Both the position numbers and the translations under genes were made by a program. A DNA stretch of 64,000 nucleotides. It comes from Saccharomycodes ludwigii. Taxonomy: Eukaryota; Ascomycota; Saccharomycetes; Saccharomycodales; Saccharomycodaceae. The notes under the pieces were generated by a model. That model saw only the letters and a list, made by a program, of their open reading frames with translations. It searched no databases and was not told the DNA's origin. The stretch is from the NCBI RefSeq assembly GCF_020623625.1, contig NC_060201.1, positions 1 to 64,000 on the forward strand, written 5' to 3'. Shown in pieces: positions 22,697 through 34,906 of the stretch (positions within the stretch are counted from its first letter, which is position 1; every line of letters begins with the position of its first letter).

Positions 22697-23393
22697 TGTT
22701 GGGGCATACGCCCACCGTATAAAATGCGAACTCGCTGCAAGACAATTGCTAGCGATGCGCATATTAATAATATCGAATTATTCCAACAAAATATAAATAA
22801 CATCTATATAAATATATATGAAACACCAAGCACAACCCATAGAAAGGACATATAAAGAATGTCTATCGCAAGAAGTAAAGTAGTAAATGAGTCAACTACA
22901 AGAAGTGCTACACTCATACAAAACGGATCATGAGGACGCTGCTAATATGAAACAATAACGAACAAGTTATAGTAATAGAAATGCAGAAATTGACTTCACA
23001 ACCAGAAGGGTTAATAACCTCGAAGGTAATTTATAAAATAATATATCAATGATAATAATAGATTAAGTTCGATCATTGATATAACCAGAAAGGTATATAA
23101 AGGATTAGTTTCCAACCTTTCACAACAAGACATTAGTTTGTCAGGTAATTCGTTATCCCTATATAACTATTAGTTTAGCTTATATAGAAAGGGGAAGAAG
23201 AACCACATAGACAGAGAGATATAGATATAATAAATATACGATCATATATACATATGATCAAGGGCCCAATAATACAAAACTAGAAAGTAAAACATCTTAT
23301 AATAATGAGTGAAGAATCTAATATGGAAGTTCCTGCGGAACAGAGAAATAATCCAACTTCGGGTAATAACCCGAACGACGAATTATTCCAACA
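22697..23393 (+). mobile_element. Solo LTR, family C, with target duplication
   Basis: A 697-bp LTR starting TGTTGGGGCATACGCCC and ending TTATTCCAACA, flanked by perfect 5-bp duplications GATAA (22692-22696 and 23394-23398). TATATAAAGG is at about 23092. A start codon at 23305 opens a frame MSEESNMEVPAEQRNN that runs to the LTR end, again the Ty1-like placement of the gag start inside the LTR. No internal element remains. Related fragments are at 51954-52467 and 54337-54626. Confidence 0.9.
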
Positions 23394-24529
23394 GATAATT
23401 CACGGCTTAAAAATATTTAGCATTTTTTACGAAAAAAATCTTTTTTTTTTTTTTTTTTGCAGCCAAAGAAATAATTTTTTTTTTTCGTTCGCTCAAAAAT
23501 ATCATCTAAATTCACAATGTTATTTTATCAATAAAACTTTAATCAATGTTATCTAATATGAAATATAGAAAGAGAAATTGCATTTGAACACCAGTTATTT
23601 CAAGAGTTATGGAGAGTTAGAAATGCACCAAGTTTTCACCTACCATATTTTATAAATTCACCAGAGAAACTATGCCATTGTAACTATCAAGACCATAAAT
23701 AATTCCAAGCATTCAGATAACATATGAAGCAAAGAGAACTAAAAACTAAGTAGTTTAATATTACATATTGCAACAAGGATAATAGATGTGATAAAACCTA
23801 GTGAATAAATTTTAGACTAGTTTCCAATAACAAGTTTGTTTTGTTTTATGGATTATGTTACAATTCATTATATGTGAAGAATGAAGTTTATTTTTGTTAA
23901 TTAACACTAAATAGCAGCAAACTTAAAATGAATGAATCACAACATCTCAATTAGACATACACAATGAATCAAATACTATTCAATATTGTTTCCAAATTTC
24001 TATCTATATTACAAGATCTCGATTTGTATGTTTTTTCCTTTAATATACGCTAAAGTTGATGAAATATGACAAGTACTCCGTTGACAAGGAATGCACTTCG
24101 CAGGATATACACACTTGTCTTTCAATATAAGCTTATAATTATACATTGTGATAAAGCAAGCACTTATATGAACTAATTATTAACAAACACTTGAATTATG
24201 GAATAATAAAAAACATAGAGCCTGTTAACTAAAGAATAATATATATATGAAGGGAAATTTTATCACCAATCATGTTACAAATAAACATCGATTTTATAGA
24301 ATCTAAGCAGACTCATAAGTTTGTAATTATTGGTTCAAAAAACACAACATAAATTATCTCATTGATCGAGTATTTATTTCCAAAAGAATAGATCTATCTT
24401 ATTCTTCATAGTTTAAGACACTTCTTTTTACCGTTATTATTGAACTTTTAAACCCAACAGTGGAAGAAAAATTAAAACAAAAAATTAGTATGAGAAACAA
24501 GAAAGAAAATAATATTCCAATGTTATCAA
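23394..24529. other. Gene-free stretch
   Basis: No gene, RNA gene or ordered repeat recognised. Two T runs near 23440-23490 follow the LTR. Confidence 0.5.
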
Positions 24530-24752
24530 TAAATAATCAGAGAAAAAAGATTTATTAGAAATAAAAACAACTTACAGTATGAAAAACTAAGTTGCTTCGA
24601 TATTATAAAAAGAACGAACTATAAAATAAAATAAAAACACAAAATACGAAATCTGAACAAAATAAATACAAAAAAAACTGACGAACTTAAAAAAAAAAAT
24701 AAACTAAATATATCAGATACTATTCGAAAAATAAATTTTCACAAGAGTAATC

Positions 24753-26796
24753 TTAAAATAAATTGAAAAACAAAACAAATAAAGTAAAGAACATCTTGAA
24801 GGTAGATATTCTGTTTGAAACAGCACCAGCTTGGTAAATAGAAATTAATCCACTAGATGCTGGTTGAGATTGAATACTTTGAACCTCAATAGCAGCTGTG
24901 CTAGAAACAGTTTCTGATTGAACAGTGGTGGTAATAACTTTGCCACCAGATGTAGTCTTGGTAACAACATTGTTGGAATTACCAGAGTTACCATTGGCAC
25001 TCTTGGTAACAGTGGTGTGAACAGAACCGGATGAAATAGTCTCAACATATTCACTAGCATTGCCTGGAGAACCTGATCCGTTTTCATTATTATTGTTTGG
25101 AACAATAGTAGATTCAATAACAGATGTGATGGTACTACCTGATGTAGTGTACACACTAGTCTTAGTAACAGTAACTGGTGTATTAGCAGTTTCGGAATTG
25201 CCAGATCCACCGTTGTTGTTGTTGTTGTTGTTGTTTGGAACAATAGTAGAGGTGATAGTAGCAGTAATGGTGCTACCAGATGTGGTAAACACACTAGTCT
25301 TAGTAACAGTAACTGGTGTATTGGAAGTCTCAGAACTAACAGAATAAACTTCGGGACCCGAATTGTTAGAACCACCATTATTGTTGTTGTTATTGTTTGG
25401 AACAGTGGTGGTAGTAGCATCGCATGTGACAATAGTCGAGGTTATAGTTCTGCCAGATGTAACAATCACAGTAGTTCTTGTAACACTAGAAGGCAATCCA
25501 GGTGTCTCAGTAGTTGAATTAACTGGAGAAACAGTTTCAGAAGTAGAGGTAGTACCTGGAGCTGGCTTAGTAAAGGTTTTTGAAGTGAAGGTACCTTTCC
25601 TTGGGTTTGTAAATGGCGCAGTGTTAGTGGTACCTGGAATAGAACTCAATGGTGATGATTTGGAGCTGGTAGTGTTGAAATAACCAAATCCTGCAGTCTC
25701 AATTGTGTAGATGGTAGATGTAGTTGGAATACCATCAGTACCAGTAGTGTTAATTACAGTGGTTACAATAATAGAGATGGAGGTACCGGTTCATGATGTA
25801 TAAGTAGTAGTAGTACCTTCGACCTCTGGTGTCTCAACATAAACAACAGTTGATTTAATGATCTCACTATTTGAATCGGTACTTGTCAATACAGAAGTGG
25901 TGTAAGTAGATGTAAATGTACCTGTCCAAGGAACTGTTTTTGTCGAATAGGCTGGACAATACGATTCTTCTTCATCAAATGTATAAACATAATTTTCAAA
26001 ATCACTAAGAACAGTTCCACTTGGTAAAGTTGCTGTAAAATTCAAGCTTGCTTTTGTTAGTGCATTAGTAAAAACAATTCTCAAAGGATAGTAAGAACCA
26101 GCAATCAGATTCATACTCTTTGATATAGAAGCTTCTTGTCCTGAAAATAAACCCTTAATAGCGTTTATAAAGAAATCTGTTGTAGTACTGGTAATATTGT
26201 TTTGTTCGCAACAACCAAAAGCATTTTGACCAAACAATAAACCAGACGAATCATCAACATTTCCTAGGGTAAAAGTATAATTACCAGTTTCTGGAGCTAA
26301 AAAATAACCGCTAATTTCCATTGTGAAATTAGTAAAAGTTGTGTTATAATCATAAACCACTGGTAAACTATAAGCATTTACCCCTTGATTATAACAAGTA
26401 TATGAATTGTATGGCGCTTCTGCAGATGGACAATACCAGTTGTTGTTAGCAGCACCACTACGCTCACTATAACAGAGGAAGTACACAGATGGGTCTGTTT
26501 GGCTGTACTTACAAGGAAAACCTGATTGAAAGGAAACAGTGGTAATACCATCTGATATATGGTATGGTGCAGATTTTTGATAATAACCATAAGCCATATA
26601 TTCTAAGCTTGAAAATGACTTTGTATCATCAAGAGTGTAGTTAAACCACCTCACTTTAAAACCTTCAGTTGGATCTGAAATTGGACTACAAGCATCCATT
26701 GTATCATCAGATGCTGTAGCATTTATTAATCTTGATCCTTGTAATAGACAAAGGCTTAATAGTAAAAATCCCCGATTATGCAAATAGGGTTAACAT
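24753..26796 (-). pseudogene. Short Flo1-type flocculin paralogue, one repeat unit, two lesions
   Basis: A copy of the flocculin at 37365 with the same N-terminal lectin domain, Asp-Asp motif, C-terminal Thr/Asn-rich repeats and GPI tail, but only one 135-bp unit where the other gene has 52. Two lesions are visible. The ancestral ATG (26794-26796) is followed by one extra base, giving a stop after six codons. A TGA at 25791-25793 replaces the Trp codon of the first repeat. After each lesion the frame continues cleanly for hundreds of codons. The lectin part (26783-25791) and the rest (25790-24753) are in the same frame. The high similarity of the lectin domains implies recent duplication or gene conversion. 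It could still donate sequence to the intact gene by recombination. Confidence 0.85.
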
Positions 26797-28470
26797 GCTA
26801 ATTTGTTATGAATAACTTAGTTTTTTTTTTATTTTTAGTATATGATATAAATTCAAATATTAAAGGAGAAAAAAATCTTAAAGATTACAAAATATAATAA
26901 CTAAAAGGGGCTTATATTAATATAATTATTTTTTTTTTACTAAGCATTTTGTAGTTGTGCGTAAGTTTTCATAACAATTTTAACTTTGTTTTAAAAATTT
27001 TTATTAATATTGTCAAACAATTGATTTTTTTTTTTTTTTCTTTCAATTTTCTAAAGATCGTAAATCCTTTTTTCATAACTGACAAAATAATTATTTTCCT
27101 TGTAGATCGTAAATTCTATATTAATAGATTAAAAAAATAACAATAGCTTTATTAATGATTATAATTCATGTGTTATGTGATGTTACACTGTGTGCTATAA
27201 AAAAAAAAAATTATAACATGTTATCTTGGTTGTACAATATGTAATTTTTTTTGGGAGTAAGAAAACAATAGCCTTATTAATTATTATAATTTATGTGTTA
27301 TGTAATGTTACATTGTATTTTTTTAAAAAAAAAAAATAATCTTGGTTGTATAACATGTAATTTTAATTTCGCATAACAAAGCCTTGTTGAATTTTTCAGA
27401 GATACTGAAAATATATTGCTAAATATTAAAACAATAGAATTATTCTTGTGTTATTTCGTATTTTACGAACCAAAATAAATAATACAATAAACTATTAGTA
27501 TAATAATTTAAAAAATTTTCCGGTAGCATCCACTATTTTTTTCTTTTGTCACAGTATTGTTTTTTATGTTTCTTTTTTTTATTTCTTTTTTTATTTCTTT
27601 TTTTTATTTCTTTTTTTTATTTCTTTTTTTATTTCTTTTTTTATTTCTTTTTTTTATTTCTTTTCCCTTTATTGCTTTTTTTCATTTCTTTTTTTTTTCT
27701 TTTTTTTTTGTGTATATAAAATTCCTTAAAAACCCCCATACAACAAATGTTAAACATGAAATAGATAGCAGCCGAGTAAAAAAATAATACATTCGTCTTG
27801 TTTTGATTATAAATAGTATGTGTTTCACATTCAGTGTTGCTGTATTTTTTTATTATAATTCAAAAACTAATATACGAGTATATTAACTTTAAAACAATTT
27901 TTTTTTTGTTTTTTTTTTATAGAGGTAATAATACTAATGTAAATAACAGTAGAATAGGGATATATTACTATATAAGTACAATGAACCTCTATTTCCTTGA
28001 TGCTTTTTCTATTACATCAATTATAAAGGTGTGAGCAAATACAAGGCTATGCATAACAATAGACGTAAATATTATGTATAATACTGTTGACAGTAGCGAT
28101 TTACGAACTTTGTAATTACGAAAAAACTCTATTTTTTTCACGCTACATTTTTTTTTATCATATTAATCATAAAAGTGTGAGCAAATACAAAATTCTATAT
28201 AACAATAGATATAAATATTTTGTATGACACTATTTACAGTAGCAATTTACGAATTTCGTAATTACGAAATAAAATATAAGTTGTTTACTTTTAGTATAAC
28301 AATTGCAGCAGCATGGCAGATCATTATATAGTCTCGAATTAACGAGTACTCTGAATTATCAGATACATTTAAGTTTTTGCCCAAAATTTAATACGTTGAT
28401 TGTAATAACATCGGGTTTAACTCTTTACTATGAATTCCAAGTCTATTTTCAGCAATAGCCTTATACATCA
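26797..28470. other. Upstream region of the short flocculin copy
   Basis: No gene. Homologous to the upstream region of the intact flocculin. It holds two copies of a roughly 140-bp unit carrying the palindrome TTTCGTAATTACGAAA (28254-28269; a variant at 28108) and a TTTCTTTTTTTATTTC microsatellite at about 27565-27715. Confidence 0.7.
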
Positions 28471-29913
28471 AAAAGTAGAACTAAAATAAAGAAATAATTT
28501 TTTTTTGTTTATAGATTAAGGATAAATTTTTAATGATTATAATTAAACTTTCCTTTTTATGTTGCATGAATAAAGTGTAATTCACTATACTTCTAAATTT
28601 ATTTATTTTAAGTTTATTAAAATTAATTTAAAAAGAAACCTTTCGATCTTACAAATTATGAAAAATTGATATCTATTTGTAAACAAAAAAGTTTTTCACG
28701 GAAATCCCACATTATTGCATTTAATTTTTTTTTTTTTAAATTCTGCTCCTAAAATAGAAAATTTTAATTGGAAATTGCAAATATTTTTATAAAAAAGTAT
28801 AAAAGCTATTTTACTTTAATTTTTATTAAAAAAAATATAAAATATTTTTTTCATTTTTTTCAATTCAATGAGTGGTATAGTCTTTGGTTGTAAGATACCA
28901 CTATGATTGATAGGTTTACCAAAAAAAAAAAAAATCCAAATTTCTAAATAATATTGCTTTGTTATTAATTTGAAATAGCATAAGGAAAATTTTTTAAATG
29001 ACATTCAAAATTTAAAATTTTGACTTTACCAAGAGAGCGAACAAACAAAAACTAGTGTGCGTCACTTTCATTCTCTTTAAAATAACTAGCAGTTATTTTA
29101 ATTGTATCTACTCCTAGGTAACATAGATATTTTTAATTACAAAAAAATTTTTTAATGAATGTTTCTTTAATCATTTCGCCAGAATCTTTATTCAATTATT
29201 CACTTGTTATAATTTGGTATTTTCTAAGGTTTTCATAATAAAAAAAATTCTGGGGCGTAGTACTGGAAATAGCTGGGAAAATATTATTTTGGGTAAGTTA
29301 TTCTACTGGATATACTTCACCTGTGCTCTAGGAAAATAATTTGGCTTTTTGGTATATAACAATTATCTCAGCATACTTGTTTTATACAAGTTAAAGTTCC
29401 TTTTATAAGTCAAAAAAAAAAAAAAAAAAAATGAGAACGGAATATAAATTAATGACCGCTCCCGCCTCGTTCTTTCTTTCCTGGCAGCCAATAAAGTTAT
29501 ATCATACGCCTTTTTTTCTTTATAAAAAAATATAATTTTCGACACAAAAATAAATAACCACTAAAAAATTCTAAGTAAAAAAATTGACAAATTTCGTTTA
29601 AAGTGATATTACTTTGTTGAAAAAGAAAAAAAGAAAAAAAAATTGTTTCATAATAAATATGATAAAAAACCAAATTACGAAACAGCCCTAGAAAAATACG
29701 TACAAAACATGGTGAAAAATAAACGCGTTAATTTTTCAAGTTTTTTGTACATTGAGTTCTTTGGTAGTATCTTGAGCCTTTTTGCGCCCTATTAAAAAAC
29801 TAATAATATTTTCTTTTTCTTTACTTATTTTGTAACACAATAATATTATCAATATATTTATTTATAATAAAGGAGCAACTGATATATCCAACAAATAAAA
29901 TATCAAACCTTAA
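28471..29913. other. Gene-free spacer between the inverted arms, left of the hAT relic
   Basis: Very AT-rich with many homopolymer runs. No gene or ordered repeat seen. Confidence 0.5.
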
Positions 29914-31752
29914 CACTTTACCACAGAAGCTCCATGTTATCCCTATAAAACTTACGGCAAATCAGCACATGAATATAAAGGTTCCCAGCTAAAATTAGTT
30001 GCATGTGACAATTTTATATTCCATAAATCTAACGAAACAGGTATTAAAAGGTCAAAGCTGGAGTCAACCATTTACAAACATGTCTATAAAACTCTCAACT
30101 TATCCACTGCTACCTCTGGAAATGAGAATCAAGATGATTCAATTTTTTGTATGCATTGTGTTAATATGTTTCCAGCACAAGCCACTAAACGTAAATATAG
30201 TCCTTATGCAAGTAGCAATCTTAAGGCACATATGACTACCATTCATGGTATTAAAAGAGAAGATCTAGATCACCCCAATTTCAACTATTTATTACCAAAG
30301 TTAAAAAATTCTGAGTCAAATTATAAACGCTCATTTGTTAGAGATTATATATTTAATGAAATAGTGTGTCATAATTGCCCTGTTTACAAATTAACATCCA
30401 ACACTGTGAATAATGATAATATAAACAGATATTTCCAGAATGTAGAGCATGGTCGTCAGGAAAAGAAGATTTTAAAAATACAATTGGCTTGTCCAATTAT
30501 AAGTTTATTTGGTCAACATTGAATGAGGTTAATAATATGTATATTGATTTATTTCAAAAAAATTGTGGTGGGAACTTTTGTGGTATTCGTATAGAACAAG
30601 TTCGTTGTTTTCCACATACTTCAGGTGCTATATTTGATACAATCCGCAAAAATATAACAATTGACAAGGAAGATACTGATATTTGAAATCAATTGGTTCA
30701 CGTAAATGATATTTGTGCCCAACAGGTGATTGGAAAGGATAGTATCAGTGAAGATTATATTCGAACAAGATTAACAGAATACAGTGCAACGGCATCACAC
30801 ACATCTCAAGATGCAGTTATTGACAACGGCGAAGATAATTATACAAAATCTAAAGAAATATCTGATTATTTGGTTTCGTGTTTGATTGAAAATACGATAG
30901 AATCGTCAGTAACTGATGAGGGCTTAGCAAATTCAGTGTTTGATTTTAAAGGTTTGAGACGGGCAATTAAAAAAGTTTATTCATTAAACAACTCATTTGC
31001 CCATAATAGGAATACAATCACAGAATTTTCGAAAAAAATTTTTGAATAAGGAGTTAACCGTAAAATTTGCATGTAAAACTCGATGGGGAAGTTATTATGA
31101 GCAACTAAAAAGATTTATTGAATTAAAACCCGTATTTCAATCAGATTTGTTCACAAGTGAATATGGTTTAAAAGATTTTATTTTGACGGAGAAACAATTT
31201 GATTTGATTTTATTGAGATGTTTGCTGATCACATGAGAGTTATAGATTTTTTGACAACATATTTTAGTGGTAATGATGCTTTTCATGGGAACATTCTTTA
31301 TTCTTTGTATACTCTCAAATTATTTATTTTCAACTGTTTTTCTCATGATGATGAACTTTGCAAAGAATTGACCAACTCGATCCCAATTTTTTAATAAATA
31401 CTTTTCATATTATATTGAGAGCAAACTTTGTTTATTAGGCACTTGTTTAAGTCCTCATTACTTGGTCAATACAAACTCTCATAAAGATGGAATTCATTCA
31501 GAACAAATTATAGATTTGGTGTTGGCTGTCATTGTAGAAAAGTTTCTTCCTGATAACTTTAAAGGTTTTCACCAAACTTCCAATAATTTTTATAAAAGTG
31601 TTCATATAATTTCTAATTCTATTACTTTTTTTAATAATAAATATGCTCTCACTTCTATCAATCATAATGCATCTAATGCTTCTGGTGATGTTACTGCTAA
31701 TAATGATATCTCTACGAACATGTTTATGAATTATCTTGTATTTCTCAGATAA
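29914..31752 (+). mobile_element. Decayed hAT DNA transposon (transposase relic)
   Basis: Several plus-strand frame pieces together cover a hAT transposase. An N-terminal BED-type zinc finger is at about 30139-30243 (CMHC and, 25 residues on, HMTTIH). A middle part follows, then the conserved hAT segment KFACKTRWGSYYEQLKRF near 31061-31113, and C-terminal remains to 31752 including LVLAVIVEKFLPDNF. The coding path changes frame or stops near 30522, 30684, 31048, 31236 and 31395, so at least five lesions are present and the transposase cannot be made. A clear C-terminal dimerisation motif, terminal inverted repeats and an 8-bp target duplication were not found. Resemblance to Kluyveromyces-type hAT elements is an inference from family features. 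Confidence 0.75.
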
Positions 31753-34707
31753 AAATCTTTCAATGAAATAAAAAAAAAATAAACCTGGATCGAATTAAAG
31801 GATATTCTAAATTTCAAACTAGTCATTTGTTTTATAACTAAGTTTCAATAGGTGTACTTTATATGGTAAATTAGGTACGGACTTATATCGAAATAATAAA
31901 TTGATCCAATGATAATCGAAATGCTGATTATAAAATATCATGAATAGTAATAGTAGCAGTATGAAAAGAAAAAGAGGGGAATTTTTTTTTTGATTTTGAA
32001 ACATGTATAAATAAAACCATTCCAGCTTAAATAATATTAAAATTTGTTATTTTTGACTTTTGAATGGTGGTAAATTTTATAATTCCGTGTGAAGACATGA
32101 GAAAGATATGGAAGAATAGTCCAACAAATGAAAGAAAAATTGGCACTTAATCATATATCACATTATGATAACAAAATTCCACACTTCTTTCCATTTGAAT
32201 AGAATATAAAAAATATAAAAGCCTTCCAAAAGATTAAAAACTTTTCTTATTCTTTTTTTTTTGTATAAATTTGTGTGCAATACTTTTTAAAATAGTAATT
32301 AGCCATCAAATAATATCATACGTGAATTTTTTTTTTTTAGCTGGTTGTGATCAAAAGTTTAAAAATAGGGGAAGAAAGGAAAAATTATCAATGATTGATA
32401 CTAAAATTTACATGTAATTTCATATTCTTTTTAGCTCAGTAGAATGATAACTATCTTATTTTTTGCGTTTCAATTGTTTTATTCTAAGCAAAATAAATCT
32501 GGGACAATTGCTATTAACTATAAATTAAGAAAAAAAAGTTGGTTGGAAGATAAAAAATTGTGATGTTGTGATGTACATTAAAAAAAATTTTTTTTTTTTT
32601 TTTTTTTTTTTTGCGATCAACTCTCACTTATGCGTAATCCAGTCCGCTAATATTTTTGACCGCTAGTCCGTGGCTAATCCGATTTACTATGGAATTTCCT
32701 TCTAGAAGACACCCTTTAATTCATCTGGCGGTTCTACGAGTCCTCTTAACCATGCCTATCCCGTCCCGTAAAATTCTCTGGTTATAAAATATTATTTCCG
32801 CGCCAATTAATGGTCTTTAAATCCTCTTCATAACTTTAATTAAATAAAAATAACAATTTACTAATAGCATACAAGTCGGTATTAAATAACAAATTATACA
32901 TTAACAATTATTCACATAAAGATTAGTGACAATATACATATCCCAAAATAATATGGTAATGATTAATAATTTAAAAAATCAAATGAGCAGAATGAGGATA
33001 TATATAGATTAAATAAAGTGGCATTTTTGCAACTAATGATATTAACTTGTCAAATCACTTAGAAGTACTCATTTATAATAGTTTAAATTACAATAATTTC
33101 ATTTTATTTAATTGTATTAAGTTAAAAAATGCTCAAGGTTTTAAAAATGTTATATTAAATGTGATCTACTCCATTCAAGCAATGCTATATATTAAGTTGA
33201 ACAGATAGTTATATTTTTTTAAAATCAATATCAGAAGAAAAATTTGAGTTTCTTTATTGCTAATATATTAAGAGTATTACAAGTATTATCAGAAATGAAA
33301 ACATTTTATCCATAATATTATTTGTTACCATAAAAACGATGAATATTTTTTTCTGTCTCAGTTTAAGATATTTAAACGTTAAAATTTAATTTATAGGTTA
33401 ATATTTACATATTATTTTTTATTTTTAAAGTAATTTTTTAAAGTAATTTTTTAAGTTATATTTGGAAATAAAAAAAAACTGAGAAATAAGAATTCATCAA
33501 TTTTAATACTATGCATGATAAAGTTTTTTTTTTGATATTAAGAGATGTGACAAATATCTGTGAATATATATTCAAATATATAAACAGATCATCACTTCGT
33601 TTTATAAATTTAATAAAATATTTAAATTTTTGGAGATACTGCTTTGCTAAAAATGAAAAACCCAAAACTACCGAAGAAATAAATAATAAGCTTAATATTA
33701 TAATTTATCGTAACAACCATTTACTGAAAAGTAAGTAGTATCAATATTGTTCATATTTTAACTTAAATAATCTAATATATTATAGATTCAACTGAACAAG
33801 TCGGTGAATTGTCGCAATTATAATAACTAGATATATTTAAAAAAAAAAACTATCCAACATTTATTTTTTTCACTATTAGCCAAAATTTAGCTTAAAAATA
33901 TGATTTTTCTCCTTTAACCAGTAATTATTTACTAGAAATCAAAATAAAGCGTTTAACACTGAATTTGTAGTAGGCTTTTAATTTTTTTTAAAAAAAAGAC
34001 TATCTGAAAATCAGTGATTTTCATGAATCATAAAATAATCATGATATTTTACTCAGTTTTCAGTATACTAAAATTTACAGATTTAGCTCCAAGTTGAACT
34101 TTAATTCTCCTTTTTATAAGGCAACTACTACACGTTGCGCTATTATATATAATTAATATTTCACTTTTACTTATTAATTTCCCATAACTTATAGAATAAT
34201 TATCTTTTTTTTTCCCCATTTAAATTTTATTACTGCATAAACCACTTTCTTTAGTTGCACTTCCCAATATTAATAATTTATTGGTTTCACTAATAATTCA
34301 AACAACGATAAAGTTTTTATTTACAATAATAATGCCAATATTTGCACTAACATTGATAGATAATTATTTTATAAAGTTAAATTTCAATATCACTTTTTAG
34401 TGAGAATACAATATAATCATAAAAAAAAAATGTTTAACTTGATAAATTTCACTATTTAATAATTATTTATTAGTAAGGAATATAAAACTTTTTTTTTGCT
34501 TTCATTTTTTTTCATTTGGGCTTCTTTCTTAAAAGACGCTACTTTTTTTTTTTTTTGTTTGTCAAAGTCTTTGTACACTCAATATTTTTTTACAAATGAA
34601 TATAATTAATATTATAGGCCTAGATTTTTTTACTGTTAATTTTTTAGAACTTTTATACAAAAACCAAAAAAAAAGATGACCTCAAAAAAAAAAAAAAAAA
34701 AAAAACC
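31753..34707. other. Gene-free spacer with one GC-richer island
   Basis: No gene. Mostly AT-rich with a 26-base T run near 32588-32613. At 32614-32812 a distinctly GC-richer patch (GTAATCCAGTCCGC, CCGCTAGTCCGTGGC, CCTATCCCGTCCCG) stands out. It has no ORF or tRNA-like fold that I can see. Confidence 0.5.
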
Positions 34708-34906
34708 AATGCATGAGACTATTGCTGAAAATAGACTTGGAATTCATAACAAAAAGTTAAACCCGATGCTATTACAATCAATGTATTAAATTTTGGGCAA
34801 GACTTAGCTATATCTGATAATTTAAAGTACTATTTAATTACAAGCTATAAAATGATCTACCATGCTGCCGCAATTATTATATTAAAAGTAAACAAACTGA
34901 AATTTA

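Larger units (their letters stand above)
24530..28470 (-). repeat. Left arm of the flocculin inverted duplication
   Basis: This arm is an inverted copy of 34708-46830. It contains the flocculin pseudogene, about 220 bp of shared 3' flank (for example AAGTTCGTCA followed by T runs and TAGTTTTT), and 1.7 kb of shared 5' flank. The 5' flank match reaches the phrase GCTATTGCTGAAAATAGAC read on the minus strand near 28457, whose partner is near 34719. The arm is about 3.9 kb against 12.1 kb on the right because the coding and upstream repeats are much longer on the right. Confidence 0.85.
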
